Positions 49,641-57,794 of a stretch of 63,027 bases of DNA are shown one piece after another (position 1 is the first letter of the stretch; the number at the start of each line of letters is the position of its first letter). The notes below the pieces were generated by a model, which saw nothing but the letters and a program-made list of their open reading frames with translations, was not told where the DNA came from and did no database searches. The position numbers and the translations under genes are program-made. Origin of the DNA: an uncultured Pelagibacteraceae bacterium (GTDB lineage: Bacteria > Pseudomonadota > Alphaproteobacteria > Pelagibacterales > Pelagibacteraceae); the NCBI GenBank assembly GCA_902552475.1, contig CACDJC010000004.1:1-63027 (forward strand). The letters run 5' to 3'.

Positions 49641-50822
49641 TTATCTTTGTTTTTTAGTTTTGAATTTTCCGCCTTTAATTTCTTTCTCTAAGAAAGCACC
49701 AGCGGCTTCTCCAACATCTGTAAGCTGAACTGCAGTAGCTCCTTCATAATCTACAGCTTTTCCTTTAGCTAATAAATCAAGAGCTTTTTTCAATTCACCT
49801 GGGTAAATTTTTGTTCCAGGAGCGTTTGCAACATCCATTACATTTGCTTGTACAGTTGCTCTATCTGCCTTACCTCCAGCTTGCATAGCAAGCACTATCA
49901 ATGCAGCAGCATCATAAGACTCACCAGTATAAGGTCCAGAAGAATCTATGCCAGCAGCTTTTGCTACTTCAGCAAATTTTCCAGCACCTTTACCTGTAGA
50001 CCCTGGTAAAGAACCAAATGATTTATTTAAGTCTTTTCCAAATCTGTCAGTTAAAGAGTCACCAATCATACCATCAGAAAGAACAAACACATCAAATGCA
50101 CCTGAATCTAATGATCCTTGGATTATGCTACCACCAGCTTGATCTAAATAACCTAAAACTGCTAAAGCATCTCCACCAGCTGCAGCCAATGTTGCAACTT
50201 CAGCACCGTAATCACCTTTACCTTCTTCGTGCGCAGTTACAACTGTAACATTAATACCGTGAGCTTTTACTGCAGCAACATATACATCAGCTAAACCTTT
50301 TCCGTAGTCATTATTAGTATGAGTAACAGCAAGTGATTTAACTTTTCTGTCTTTTGTAATGTCAGCTAAAATTTGACCACCTCTAGCATCCGATGGTGCA
50401 GTTCTAAAGAAGTAACCATTGTCATTAAGATCTGTTAATCCTGGAGAAGTTGCAGATGGAGAAATCATTACCACTCCATTTGGAACAGCAACATTAGTTG
50501 CTATTGCACCAGTAACACCTGAACAGTCTGCTCCCATAATTGCCACAACACCATTTGAAACTAGACCTTCAGCAGCAGCAGTAGCAGCAGCAGAGTCAAC
50601 ACAAGTTGAGTCAGCTCTTTCAACTGAAATTTTTTGTCCTCCTAATAGCGACCCTGAGTCTGAAGCTTCTTTAAATGCAAGCTCAGCAGAGTTAGCCATC
50701 GCAGGAGTAAGAGATTCAATAGGACCAGTAAATCCTAAAATAACCCCCATTTTAATGTCTGCTAATACATTTGATGAAATTGTCGATGCAAATATAAAAG
50801 CAGCTAAAACTAATTTTTTCAT
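49641..50822 (-). CDS. ABC transporter substrate-binding protein (system 2)
   Basis: Periplasmic type I binding protein of 393 residues with signal peptide ending near SSNVLA (about 21). The mature part begins DIKMGVILGFTGPIESLTP and includes ADSTCVDSAAATAAAEGL and VMISPSATSPGLTD. Alanine- and glycine-rich with higher G+C than the surroundings, as for abundant proteins. AAAGGA precedes the ATG at 50822; an earlier in-frame start would lengthen the signal peptide by eight residues. It is convergent with the system 2 ATPase/permease operon, a split arrangement that allows separate control. Ligand unknown. Confidence 0.92.
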   Translation of the reverse strand: MKKLVLAAFIFASTISSNVLADIKMGVILGFTGPIESLTPAMANSAELAFKEASDSGSLLGGQKISVERADSTCVDSAAATAAAEGLVSNGVVAIMGADCSGVTGAIATNVAVPNGVVMISPSATSPGLTDLNDNGYFFRTAPSDARGGQILADITKDRKVKSLAVTHTNNDYGKGLADVYVAAVKAHGINVTVVTAHEEGKGDYGAEVATLAAAGGDALAVLGYLDQAGGSIIQGSLDSGAFDVFVLSDGMIGDSLTDRFGKDLNKSFGSLPGSTGKGAGKFAEVAKAAGIDSSGPYTGESYDAAALIVLAMQAGGKADRATVQANVMDVANAPGTKIYPGELKKALDLLAKGKAVDYEGATAVQLTDVGEAAGAFLEKEIKGGKFKTKKQR

Positions 50823-50895
50823 ATTATTTCCTTTAATTGTTAACAATTTATAAAAACAAAATTAAATCTTATTAGTTTAAATTTTCAATCAAAAA

Positions 50896-51753
50896 TTATC
50901 TAATTTTATTGAGCAAAAAGACCGATGATATAACAATTATTCCACCAGTTATCATTATTAGCGTTGGAATTTCACCAAACATAAAAAAAGTTAAAATAAG
51001 ACCAAATACAGGGAATAGAGCATAAAAAGGTAGAACTTTTCCAACAGGATAAAACTTGTATAGATAGAACATCATCATATGTCCTAAAATTGAAATTATT
51101 GCTCCTGCGTAAATAACCATAAACCATCCACTAAGGTTTATATTTTTTAAAATATTTATTGAATTACCTTCAAACAAAGATGACATAATTAATAAAATAA
51201 AAAAACCAGTTAGACCAGCACAAGCATTTGTAAATTTGATATCTAATTCTTTAAGATATCTTGATATAACTTGAGATAATCCATAAAAAAAAGCCATAGC
51301 AAAAATAAGCAATGCACCAAGAAGTTCTTCAGCAACTTTTGGGTCAAATGCCAATAAAACAATTCCCAAAAAAGAAGTAATTATCAATATCCATTTTTTA
51401 TAACTTATACTTTCTTTAAGGAAAATAGAACTTAGGATAATTCCAAATGGTATAGTAAGCTGAGCTCCAATTGTTATAGGCGCAAGGATGCTAGAAACAT
51501 AAATTGAATAATATAAAAATAAATTAACTCCAACACCAAAAGATAATGAGAAAGCAATTAAAGGTAATATATATTTTTTTTCAGGTATAATAATTTTGCA
51601 AAAAGGAGCCAAACAAACAAAAACAATTCCCATTCTCAATGCTCCAAATAATATTGGAGGTATAGTATCGTTCAAAGCTAATTTTCCTGTAGGGTAAGCA
51701 CTCCCTAAAAAAAACATTACAAATAAAATCAACAATGTGTGTTTTTTGGTCAA
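50896..51753 (-). CDS. EamA/DMT-family permease (quaternary-amine region, distal)
   Basis: Ten-segment membrane protein of 285 residues with two EamA repeats; opens MTKKHTLLILFVMFFLGSAY and includes LGALLIFAMAFFYGLSQVIS. The start is TTG at 51753, needed to include the first membrane segment. It is the last gene of the minus-strand block, three bases after the aldehyde dehydrogenase, so it may move a substrate or product of that pathway. Confidence 0.85.
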   Translation of the reverse strand: MTKKHTLLILFVMFFLGSAYPTGKLALNDTIPPILFGALRMGIVFVCLAPFCKIIIPEKKYILPLIAFSLSFGVGVNLFLYYSIYVSSILAPITIGAQLTIPFGIILSSIFLKESISYKKWILIITSFLGIVLLAFDPKVAEELLGALLIFAMAFFYGLSQVISRYLKELDIKFTNACAGLTGFFILLIMSSLFEGNSINILKNINLSGWFMVIYAGAIISILGHMMMFYLYKFYPVGKVLPFYALFPVFGLILTFFMFGEIPTLIMITGGIIVISSVFLLNKIR

Positions 51754-51756
51754 TAT

Positions 51757-53238
51757 TTAACCCATCGTGAAAGGGTCATCCATTGGTTTATCAGATGTAT
51801 TAAACCAGGTAGTTTTTATCCTTGTATAATCTTTAATAGACTCAATTCCTGCTTCTTTTCCGTATCCACTATCTTTCATGCCTCCAAAAGGTGCAGAAGG
51901 TGAAATTAAACGATAAGTATTTACAAATGTAATACCAGCTCTTATTGCATTTGATACTCTTAAACCTCGATTTATATTTTTAGTATAAACCCCAGATGAT
52001 AATCCGTACTGATTATCATTCATTTTATTAATTACTTCATTTTCGTCATTAAACTTCATTACAGATAAAACGGGTCCAAATAATTCATTTTCTGCTGTTG
52101 GCAAATTATGATTATCACATTCAATAACCGTAGGAGGAAAATAATATCCCTTATTTGACATAGCATGTCTTTTACCTCCACATCTAAGTTTTCCACCTTG
52201 GTCAATTGTAAGTTTGATATTTTTTTCGATAATTTCTAATTGCTTTAAACTACTTAAAGGTCCCATTTGAGTTTCAGAGTCCATTGGAGGTCCCAATTTA
52301 ATTTTATTAGCTCTAGTAACAATTTTTTCTAAAAAACTGTCATATATGCTATTTTGTATATACAATCTTGATCCTGCTATACAACTTTGTCCACTAGCTC
52401 CAAAAATACCAGCAGTAATTCCATTTAGAGCATTTTCTTGATCTGCATCTTCAAAAACAGTAACAGGGCTTTTACCTCCTAATTCAAGACTTACTTGAGA
52501 TAAATTATCAGCTGAATTTCTTATTATATGTCTTGCTGTTTCAGGTCCTCCAGTGAAAGCTACTCTTTCTACTAATTTGTGAGATGTTAAAGCTCTTCCA
52601 CATGGTTCTCCAAAACCAGAAACTATATTTACTACTCCTCTTGGTACTCCAACTTTTTCAATTAATTTTGCAAACTCAAATAGTGTTGCAGGTGCAAGCT
52701 CAGATGATTTAATAACCACAGTATTTCCCATTGCTAGTGCTGGTGCCAGTTTTACAGCTGTCAATAACATTTGTGAGTTCCAAGGAATAATTGCTGCCAC
52801 AACTCCAATAGGAACTCTAGTAGTTATTACTTGCATATTTGGTTTATCAATCGGCAAAACAGTACCTTCTACCTTATCGGCGAGGCCTGCGTAATAATCA
52901 TAATATTCAGCGATATAATTTGCTTGAGTTTTTGTTTCTTTAAATAGTTTCCCTGTATCAATTGTTTCAATTTTTCCAAGCAGTTCAGCATTCTCTCTAA
53001 GCTGATCTGCAATCGCTTTTAAATATTTGGCTCTTTCTCTTGGAAATAATTTTGACCACGCTCCTTCAAAAGCTATTTGTGCAGCATTTACTGCTCTATC
53101 CACATCTTTTTCATCAGCCTCAGGTACTTCTGCCCAAGGTTCATTATTTTCTGGATTTAGTGATTGAAATGTTTTTCTACTTTCTGAGTCAACCCACTCA
53201 CCGTCTATAAACATTTTATATTTTTTTATTTCAGGCAT
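51757..53238 (-). CDS. NAD(P)-dependent aldehyde dehydrogenase
   Basis: Oxidises an aldehyde to the acid, 493 residues, the usual length. The catalytic Glu252 lies in LELGGKSP and Cys286 in GQSCIAGS; the NAD site is IIPWNSQMLLT with the FTGG motif at 228-231. It resembles betaine-aldehyde and semialdehyde dehydrogenases (for example FIDGEWVDS, IKTTWFNT), but the family is too broad to name a substrate. It overlaps the hydrolase gene by eight bases within the LLM-DUF1185-hydrolase-ALDH group. Confidence 0.92.
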   Translation of the reverse strand: MPEIKKYKMFIDGEWVDSESRKTFQSLNPENNEPWAEVPEADEKDVDRAVNAAQIAFEGAWSKLFPRERAKYLKAIADQLRENAELLGKIETIDTGKLFKETKTQANYIAEYYDYYAGLADKVEGTVLPIDKPNMQVITTRVPIGVVAAIIPWNSQMLLTAVKLAPALAMGNTVVIKSSELAPATLFEFAKLIEKVGVPRGVVNIVSGFGEPCGRALTSHKLVERVAFTGGPETARHIIRNSADNLSQVSLELGGKSPVTVFEDADQENALNGITAGIFGASGQSCIAGSRLYIQNSIYDSFLEKIVTRANKIKLGPPMDSETQMGPLSSLKQLEIIEKNIKLTIDQGGKLRCGGKRHAMSNKGYYFPPTVIECDNHNLPTAENELFGPVLSVMKFNDENEVINKMNDNQYGLSSGVYTKNINRGLRVSNAIRAGITFVNTYRLISPSAPFGGMKDSGYGKEAGIESIKDYTRIKTTWFNTSDKPMDDPFTMG

Positions 53239-54007
53239 TTTCTATAAATTTTTTAATATTAATATTAACATCATCTGCGCATTCAATACTACAGAGATGT
53301 TTACCGTTATTTATTTCAGAGTATAAAGAATTATTCAAATCATTTGATAGTTTTTTCGACATTTCAGGGGTAGATCCTGGATCAATAGATCCGGTCATAA
53401 CAAGAGTTTTTGTATTTATTTTTTTAATTTTTTCTAAATCATCTTTATAATAGGCAAATAATTCATAAGCTTTAATAAAATTTTTTTGATCCTCGCCATC
53501 CTTAGTTAAAATTTTTGTGAATTCTTCATAAATAATTGGATTTTTTTTTAGATATTCATCTGTAAACCATCTTTTCATAGCTAGTTGAGAAATTGGTTTA
53601 TTTAATTTTGCTAAATTTACTCTATCAATAACTGCTTGTCTTTGTTCAGAAGTTCTTTTGTAAGTTGTTGCTATTAAAGTTAAAGAATTTAATTTGTTTT
53701 GAAAATCTGATGCAAAATTTAAAGCGATTAAAGATCCAATAGAAAAACCTACTAAATTAATTTTTTCTAATTTTAAAAATTCAATTATAGCTAATAATTG
53801 CTCTACATAATCATTGATTTTAATTTCTTCTTTTTTGAAAGGTGTTCTTCCGTGTCCAAGAAGGTCATAAGTTATAGTAGAAAAGTTTTTAAAATAATTT
53901 ATCTGTGGAGACCACATTTTGTGATCTAAACCAACTCCATGAATAAAAACTATTGGTATAGTTTTTTTATCAATATAATTATAGTAAGTTTGATTATTTA
54001 GGCTCAA
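53231..54007 (-). CDS. Alpha/beta-fold hydrolase
   Basis: A 258-residue hydrolase with HGVGLDHKMW (oxyanion region), nucleophile elbow GFSIG (Ser89), acid in GSIDPGSTPE and catalytic His in NGKHLCSIE. Resembles PcaD/RutD-like enzymes acting on lactones, enol-lactones or carbamates. The start is TTG at 54007 because no ATG lies before the first strand; it overlaps DUF1185 by 14 bases. Function within the operon is probably hydrolysis of an intermediate made by the flavin monooxygenase. Confidence 0.88.
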   Translation of the reverse strand: MSLNNQTYYNYIDKKTIPIVFIHGVGLDHKMWSPQINYFKNFSTITYDLLGHGRTPFKKEEIKINDYVEQLLAIIEFLKLEKINLVGFSIGSLIALNFASDFQNKLNSLTLIATTYKRTSEQRQAVIDRVNLAKLNKPISQLAMKRWFTDEYLKKNPIIYEEFTKILTKDGEDQKNFIKAYELFAYYKDDLEKIKKINTKTLVMTGSIDPGSTPEMSKKLSNDLNNSLYSEINNGKHLCSIECADDVNINIKKFIENA

Positions 54008-54581
54008 TACCCATCTCTTTCATGTCTTGATATCTGTCACCCGTTCTAGCATGAGCTCTTCCTGCTGGAGCACCACCTATAGCAACAACTATTTCATCTT
54101 CGTTTGGTGCATCTTGAATTGTAAATTCATGAGTTAGATAATAAGGCCTAAGCCCTGCATCAGTTTTATGCATCATTGGTAGCGAAATTTTTGAACCCGC
54201 TGAACCTCTGGTATTTGTAAAGCTTAGATAAGCAGTTCCACCAACCGCATCTCTAAATTTATTACCAAATCTTAAAGTGTGTATAAAAGCTGACGCATGT
54301 TCTATTTCTCCATTTAGACCTACCATGGCAGCTTTTCCGTAAGCTAAAATTTTATCACCTGATCCAATTTCTTTTATAAGTTCCGGAACTAAAATGTCCC
54401 CAAGTTTCGGAGCTAAATCTAATATTTCCGGTTTTAAATCTTCAACAAAACCTTTTCCTGCCCAAGGATTTTGAATTACCGCAGCAACAGAAACTAATAA
54501 AACAGGTTCTTTTGCTTTTTTTCCTCCTTCAATAAAAGTTTTATCTACAAATTTAACAAATTTTCTTAATTTTAATTCCAT
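53994..54581 (-). CDS. DUF1185 ('amino acid synthesis') family protein
   Basis: A 195-residue protein of PF06684. Conserved parts are AAVIQNPWAGKGFVEDL, GKAAMVGLNGEIEHASA, KISLPMMHKTDAGLRPYY and GGAPAGRAHARTGDRYQD. Structures of family members show a Bacillus chorismate-mutase-like fold; the biochemical role is not established. It overlaps the flavin monooxygenase gene by one base, so the two are surely made together. Confidence 0.88.
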   Translation of the reverse strand: MELKLRKFVKFVDKTFIEGGKKAKEPVLLVSVAAVIQNPWAGKGFVEDLKPEILDLAPKLGDILVPELIKEIGSGDKILAYGKAAMVGLNGEIEHASAFIHTLRFGNKFRDAVGGTAYLSFTNTRGSAGSKISLPMMHKTDAGLRPYYLTHEFTIQDAPNEDEIVVAIGGAPAGRAHARTGDRYQDMKEMGIEPK

Positions 54582-55747
54582 TAGCTTGCTTTCTGAATAT
54601 TTGATTTGTTATTATTAATTTTAGGAATTACTTCATCATTAAATAATTTAATACTTCTCATACAAGCTTCGTGATCAATACCTGGAAAGTTTGACCAAAC
54701 TTGAAGATTTTGCAGATTTAATTCTGACTGAAGTTCTTTTATTTTTTCCACAACATAATCAGGAGTACCAAAAAGCAAATTTCTTTTGTGCAAAAAATCA
54801 TAATTTAAAAGATCTAATTTACTTTTGGTTTCTGGCAAATCTTCACCTGGATCCATATGATTGCCTAAACCTCTCCAATGACAAACCCATCTCATATAAT
54901 TTATAATGTGTTCTCCTGCAAGTTTTTCAGCATCTTCCATGGTTTCAGCAACAAACATATCTCTAACAAGAGAAATTCCTTCACCTAACGTAACATCTCT
55001 ATTTTCGGCTTTTGATTTTGCTTCTTTATAAATTTCAAAACGTTTTTTTAAAGCTTTAACCGTAGGAATCCACATTATAGTATTTAATCCATTTGTTGCT
55101 GCCCACTGTATAGATCTTTCTCCATCAACAACTTGCCAAATTGGAGGATGAGGTTTTTGAAAAGGTTTTGGAATAACGCTAATTTTTTTTATTTCATTTG
55201 TTTTTAAATCCAAAAAATTTTCATTTGGTGGGCTCATATCATGTTGCCAAATAAAATTTGGTGTTGGATAGGTATAGAATTCTCCATTATGATTAAAAAA
55301 ATCTTCAGTCCAAGCTTTTTTTATTATTGTTAATGTTTCTTCAAATAATCTAAAATTTTTTGCTTGGTCTTTTAGGTCAGCTTCTATATTCATGTTTATG
55401 GCTTCTCTACCATACACACCTCTACCAACTCCAAACTCAACTCTTCCTTTGGACATTTGATCTAACATAGCAACATCTTCAGCTAGTTTTATTGGATTGT
55501 GAAAAGTTATAACATTACAAGCTTGACCAATTCTTATTTGTTTTGTTCTTGCAGCAGCATCAGTACACATTAATAATGGATTTGGACAAGATTCCATTCC
55601 TTCATGATTAAAATGGTGTTCTGTATACCAAATAGAATTCCAATTATTTTGATCACAATAAGATGTTATTTCTCTGGCTTCTTCTAGAATTTTTGAATAA
55701 GGCTTTTTATCCCAATTTGTTGTATTACAAAAGTATCCAAATTTCAC
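54581..55747 (-). CDS. LLM-class (luciferase-like) flavin-dependent monooxygenase
   Basis: A 388-residue enzyme of the bacterial luciferase-like family using reduced flavin and O2. YTEHHFNHEGM, NPIKLAEDVAMLDQMSKGRV and EFGVGRGVYGREA are typical. Members cleave C-S, C-N or C-C bonds or oxidise aldehydes. The start is GTG 55747, supported by AAGGAG five bases upstream (55758-55753). First gene of the LLM-DUF1185-hydrolase-ALDH-EamA sub-operon, with its own 99-base leader. Confidence 0.9.
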   Translation of the reverse strand: MKFGYFCNTTNWDKKPYSKILEEAREITSYCDQNNWNSIWYTEHHFNHEGMESCPNPLLMCTDAAARTKQIRIGQACNVITFHNPIKLAEDVAMLDQMSKGRVEFGVGRGVYGREAINMNIEADLKDQAKNFRLFEETLTIIKKAWTEDFFNHNGEFYTYPTPNFIWQHDMSPPNENFLDLKTNEIKKISVIPKPFQKPHPPIWQVVDGERSIQWAATNGLNTIMWIPTVKALKKRFEIYKEAKSKAENRDVTLGEGISLVRDMFVAETMEDAEKLAGEHIINYMRWVCHWRGLGNHMDPGEDLPETKSKLDLLNYDFLHKRNLLFGTPDYVVEKIKELQSELNLQNLQVWSNFPGIDHEACMRSIKLFNDEVIPKINNNKSNIQKAS

Positions 55748-55752
55748 AAACG

Positions 55753-55758
55753 CTCCTT
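55753..55758 (-). promoter_or_regulatory. Ribosome-binding site fixing a GTG start
   Basis: AAGGAG on the minus strand lies five bases before the GTG of the LLM monooxygenase gene, showing that translation starts there. The same leader contains ATAAC-GACGA-GTTAT (55802-55816 on the plus strand), a short inverted repeat that may be a regulator site. Confidence 0.65.
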
Positions 55759-55846
55759 AATAACAAAATTTAAAAGGACCTATCCCACTTTCGTATTAGA
55801 AATAACGACGAGTTATGTATCTTTTTATGGGTTAATATTATTATTG

Positions 55847-56812
55847 TTATCTTTGATATTCAACGAATTTTTTTAAAGATCGATTAAGGAATTTTTCATA
55901 GATTAATCCAGTATTTTTTATTTTAGGTCCGCATAAAAAAGATTTATTCATTTTAAAATCGTAAGAAGGTTCAAAAAAAAATGGAATAGACATTCTCTTA
56001 GATCTATTCCATAAAACACGATGATTTGTTGCTTTAAATTTTCCTTTAGTTAAGTATTCCAAAGCTCTTCCGGTATTAACAACTAACGCTTTTTTATTAA
56101 ATGGAACATTATACCATTTTTTATTTTTACGGTTTTGAACTTGTAATCCACCTTTTTTATCTTGGTATAACACTGTAAATATTCCACTATCAACATGTGT
56201 TTCACAACCCAATGCAACACCATCTTGCTTAGAAATTTCAACAGGTTTTATTTGATTTGGATAGTAATTAAACCGCAAAGTGCTCAATGTTTTAAGCCTA
56301 GAAAAAGCCTGGTTTGAAATAGATGGATCTTTTTTATAGTAAACGATTATACTTTTAAAAAGTATTTCGCTTAGGTTGAAAATATCATCAAAATAATTAT
56401 TTATTTTTTTAATCGAATTCTTTTTAAAACATTTTTGAAGATTTAAATATTCAATGTATTGGTTTTGAATATTATTCGAATACTTCTTTGATACTTTTAG
56501 GTCTCCTAAATCCAATCCTTCTTTTCCATTTACATCATTAGGAAAATATCCTCTATAAACGTTCTTATTTTTTCTGTTCCATTTTTTTGGAGACAATTTT
56601 CTTTTGTATTTATTCTTCATATTGAAAAATTTATTTCCTACAGAGCATATATTTTTAATATCACTCGTTTTTAAGTCATGACCAACAATTTGAAAAAATC
56701 CTACCTCTACGCATGCTTTTCTAATTTCTTGAATAGTTTTTTTAGATTTTTTTGAAATAAATTTTCCATCTAATAGTGATGATATGTTAATTGTTGGTAT
56801 ATATGATCTCAT
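55847..56812 (-). CDS. Isopenicillin N synthase-like Fe(II)/2OG oxygenase
   Basis: A 321-residue oxygenase with the DIOX_N start (IPTINISSLLDGKF, VGFFQIVGHDL) and the core 2OG-Fe(II) domain: CETHVDSG (His206, Asp208), His264 in TNHRVLWN and the 2OG-binding RMS (273-275). Iron and 2OG ligands are all present, so it should be active. Substrate unknown; could hydroxylate a small amine or acid of the surrounding pathway. It overlaps the EamA gene by one base. Confidence 0.9.
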   Translation of the reverse strand: MRSYIPTINISSLLDGKFISKKSKKTIQEIRKACVEVGFFQIVGHDLKTSDIKNICSVGNKFFNMKNKYKRKLSPKKWNRKNKNVYRGYFPNDVNGKEGLDLGDLKVSKKYSNNIQNQYIEYLNLQKCFKKNSIKKINNYFDDIFNLSEILFKSIIVYYKKDPSISNQAFSRLKTLSTLRFNYYPNQIKPVEISKQDGVALGCETHVDSGIFTVLYQDKKGGLQVQNRKNKKWYNVPFNKKALVVNTGRALEYLTKGKFKATNHRVLWNRSKRMSIPFFFEPSYDFKMNKSFLCGPKIKNTGLIYEKFLNRSLKKFVEYQR

Positions 56813-57759
56813 TATCTATTAGGTGTATCGGTTGCAATCATTTGACCTCTTACTTTTTCTCTAAAGTAAATATACACACCCGCTCCAATAATAATACTTG
56901 CTCCAAAGAATGTTCTTGGAACAGGAATAGTTTCAAATAAAATGTACCCTGCTAGCACTGCCCAAACTATATATGAATATTCAAACAAAGAGACAACAGA
57001 TGGTGATGCAATGCTGTAGGCTGTAAATACACAAAAGAAAGAAATTGAAGCTACAATTCCCATAATTAAAACATAAGGCCATGCATACGTTGGATTAGTA
57101 AACCATTCTCTAACTATAAATTGCATTGTAGGATCAGTAAAAGTATTAAATTTACCGTCCCCACTTACAGCAAATATTAATAAGCTTGCAAGTAAAGCAA
57201 AAATATAAAGCCATGTCATTTGTGTATAAATACTGTCTTTTTGAGATGTATATTTAGTTATTGTCATTGAAATGGAATAACAAAGTGCACAACCAACTGG
57301 CGCCAATTTAAAAAAGTTAAAATTTTCTAATGTTGGATTTAATACAATTAATACACCAATAAATCCAACAACAATTGCACTCCATCTTCTAATACCAATT
57401 TTTTCTTTCAAAAAAAATTTAGCAAAAATAGACATAAAAAATGGACAAGAGAAAAATAGTGCACTTGTCATAGCAAGTGTCATGAAAGTTAATGAAATAT
57501 AAAAAAAACTAAAACCAAAGAAAAAACAAACAACTCTAACAAATGTTAAAAATGGATAGTGAGTTTTTAAAGGTATTGTTTTTTTTGTTATAACAACAAA
57601 ACATAGTAAAAATATTGCTTGAATAAGTGTTCTTCCAAAATAAAGTTCAAATAATGCAATATCTTCAAATATAAATTTTATTAAAGAATCTTGTATTGAA
57701 AAAAAAGCCATACCAGTCATTATAAAAAATATGCCCTTGGTATTTTGATTTGTGTCCAT
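56812..57759 (-). CDS. EamA/DMT-family permease (quaternary-amine region, proximal)
   Basis: A 315-residue membrane protein with ten predicted segments, opening GIFFIMTGMAFFSIQDSLIK, with two EamA repeats. It resembles the RhaT/DMT permeases common in SAR11. It lies 35 bases after the GMC dehydrogenase and overlaps the IPNS-like gene, so it belongs to the upper sub-operon. Substrate not readable. Confidence 0.86.
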   Translation of the reverse strand: MDTNQNTKGIFFIMTGMAFFSIQDSLIKFIFEDIALFELYFGRTLIQAIFLLCFVVITKKTIPLKTHYPFLTFVRVVCFFFGFSFFYISLTFMTLAMTSALFFSCPFFMSIFAKFFLKEKIGIRRWSAIVVGFIGVLIVLNPTLENFNFFKLAPVGCALCYSISMTITKYTSQKDSIYTQMTWLYIFALLASLLIFAVSGDGKFNTFTDPTMQFIVREWFTNPTYAWPYVLIMGIVASISFFCVFTAYSIASPSVVSLFEYSYIVWAVLAGYILFETIPVPRTFFGASIIIGAGVYIYFREKVRGQMIATDTPNR

Positions 57760-57794
57760 CAGACACCTATATCAAATCAGATATGATTATAATA

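Noticed and set aside
50018..50853. Plus-strand open frames (76 and 144 residues) antisense to the system 2 binding protein
   Set aside because: Low-complexity, leucine/glutamine- or alanine-rich shadows of an alanine-rich protein gene.
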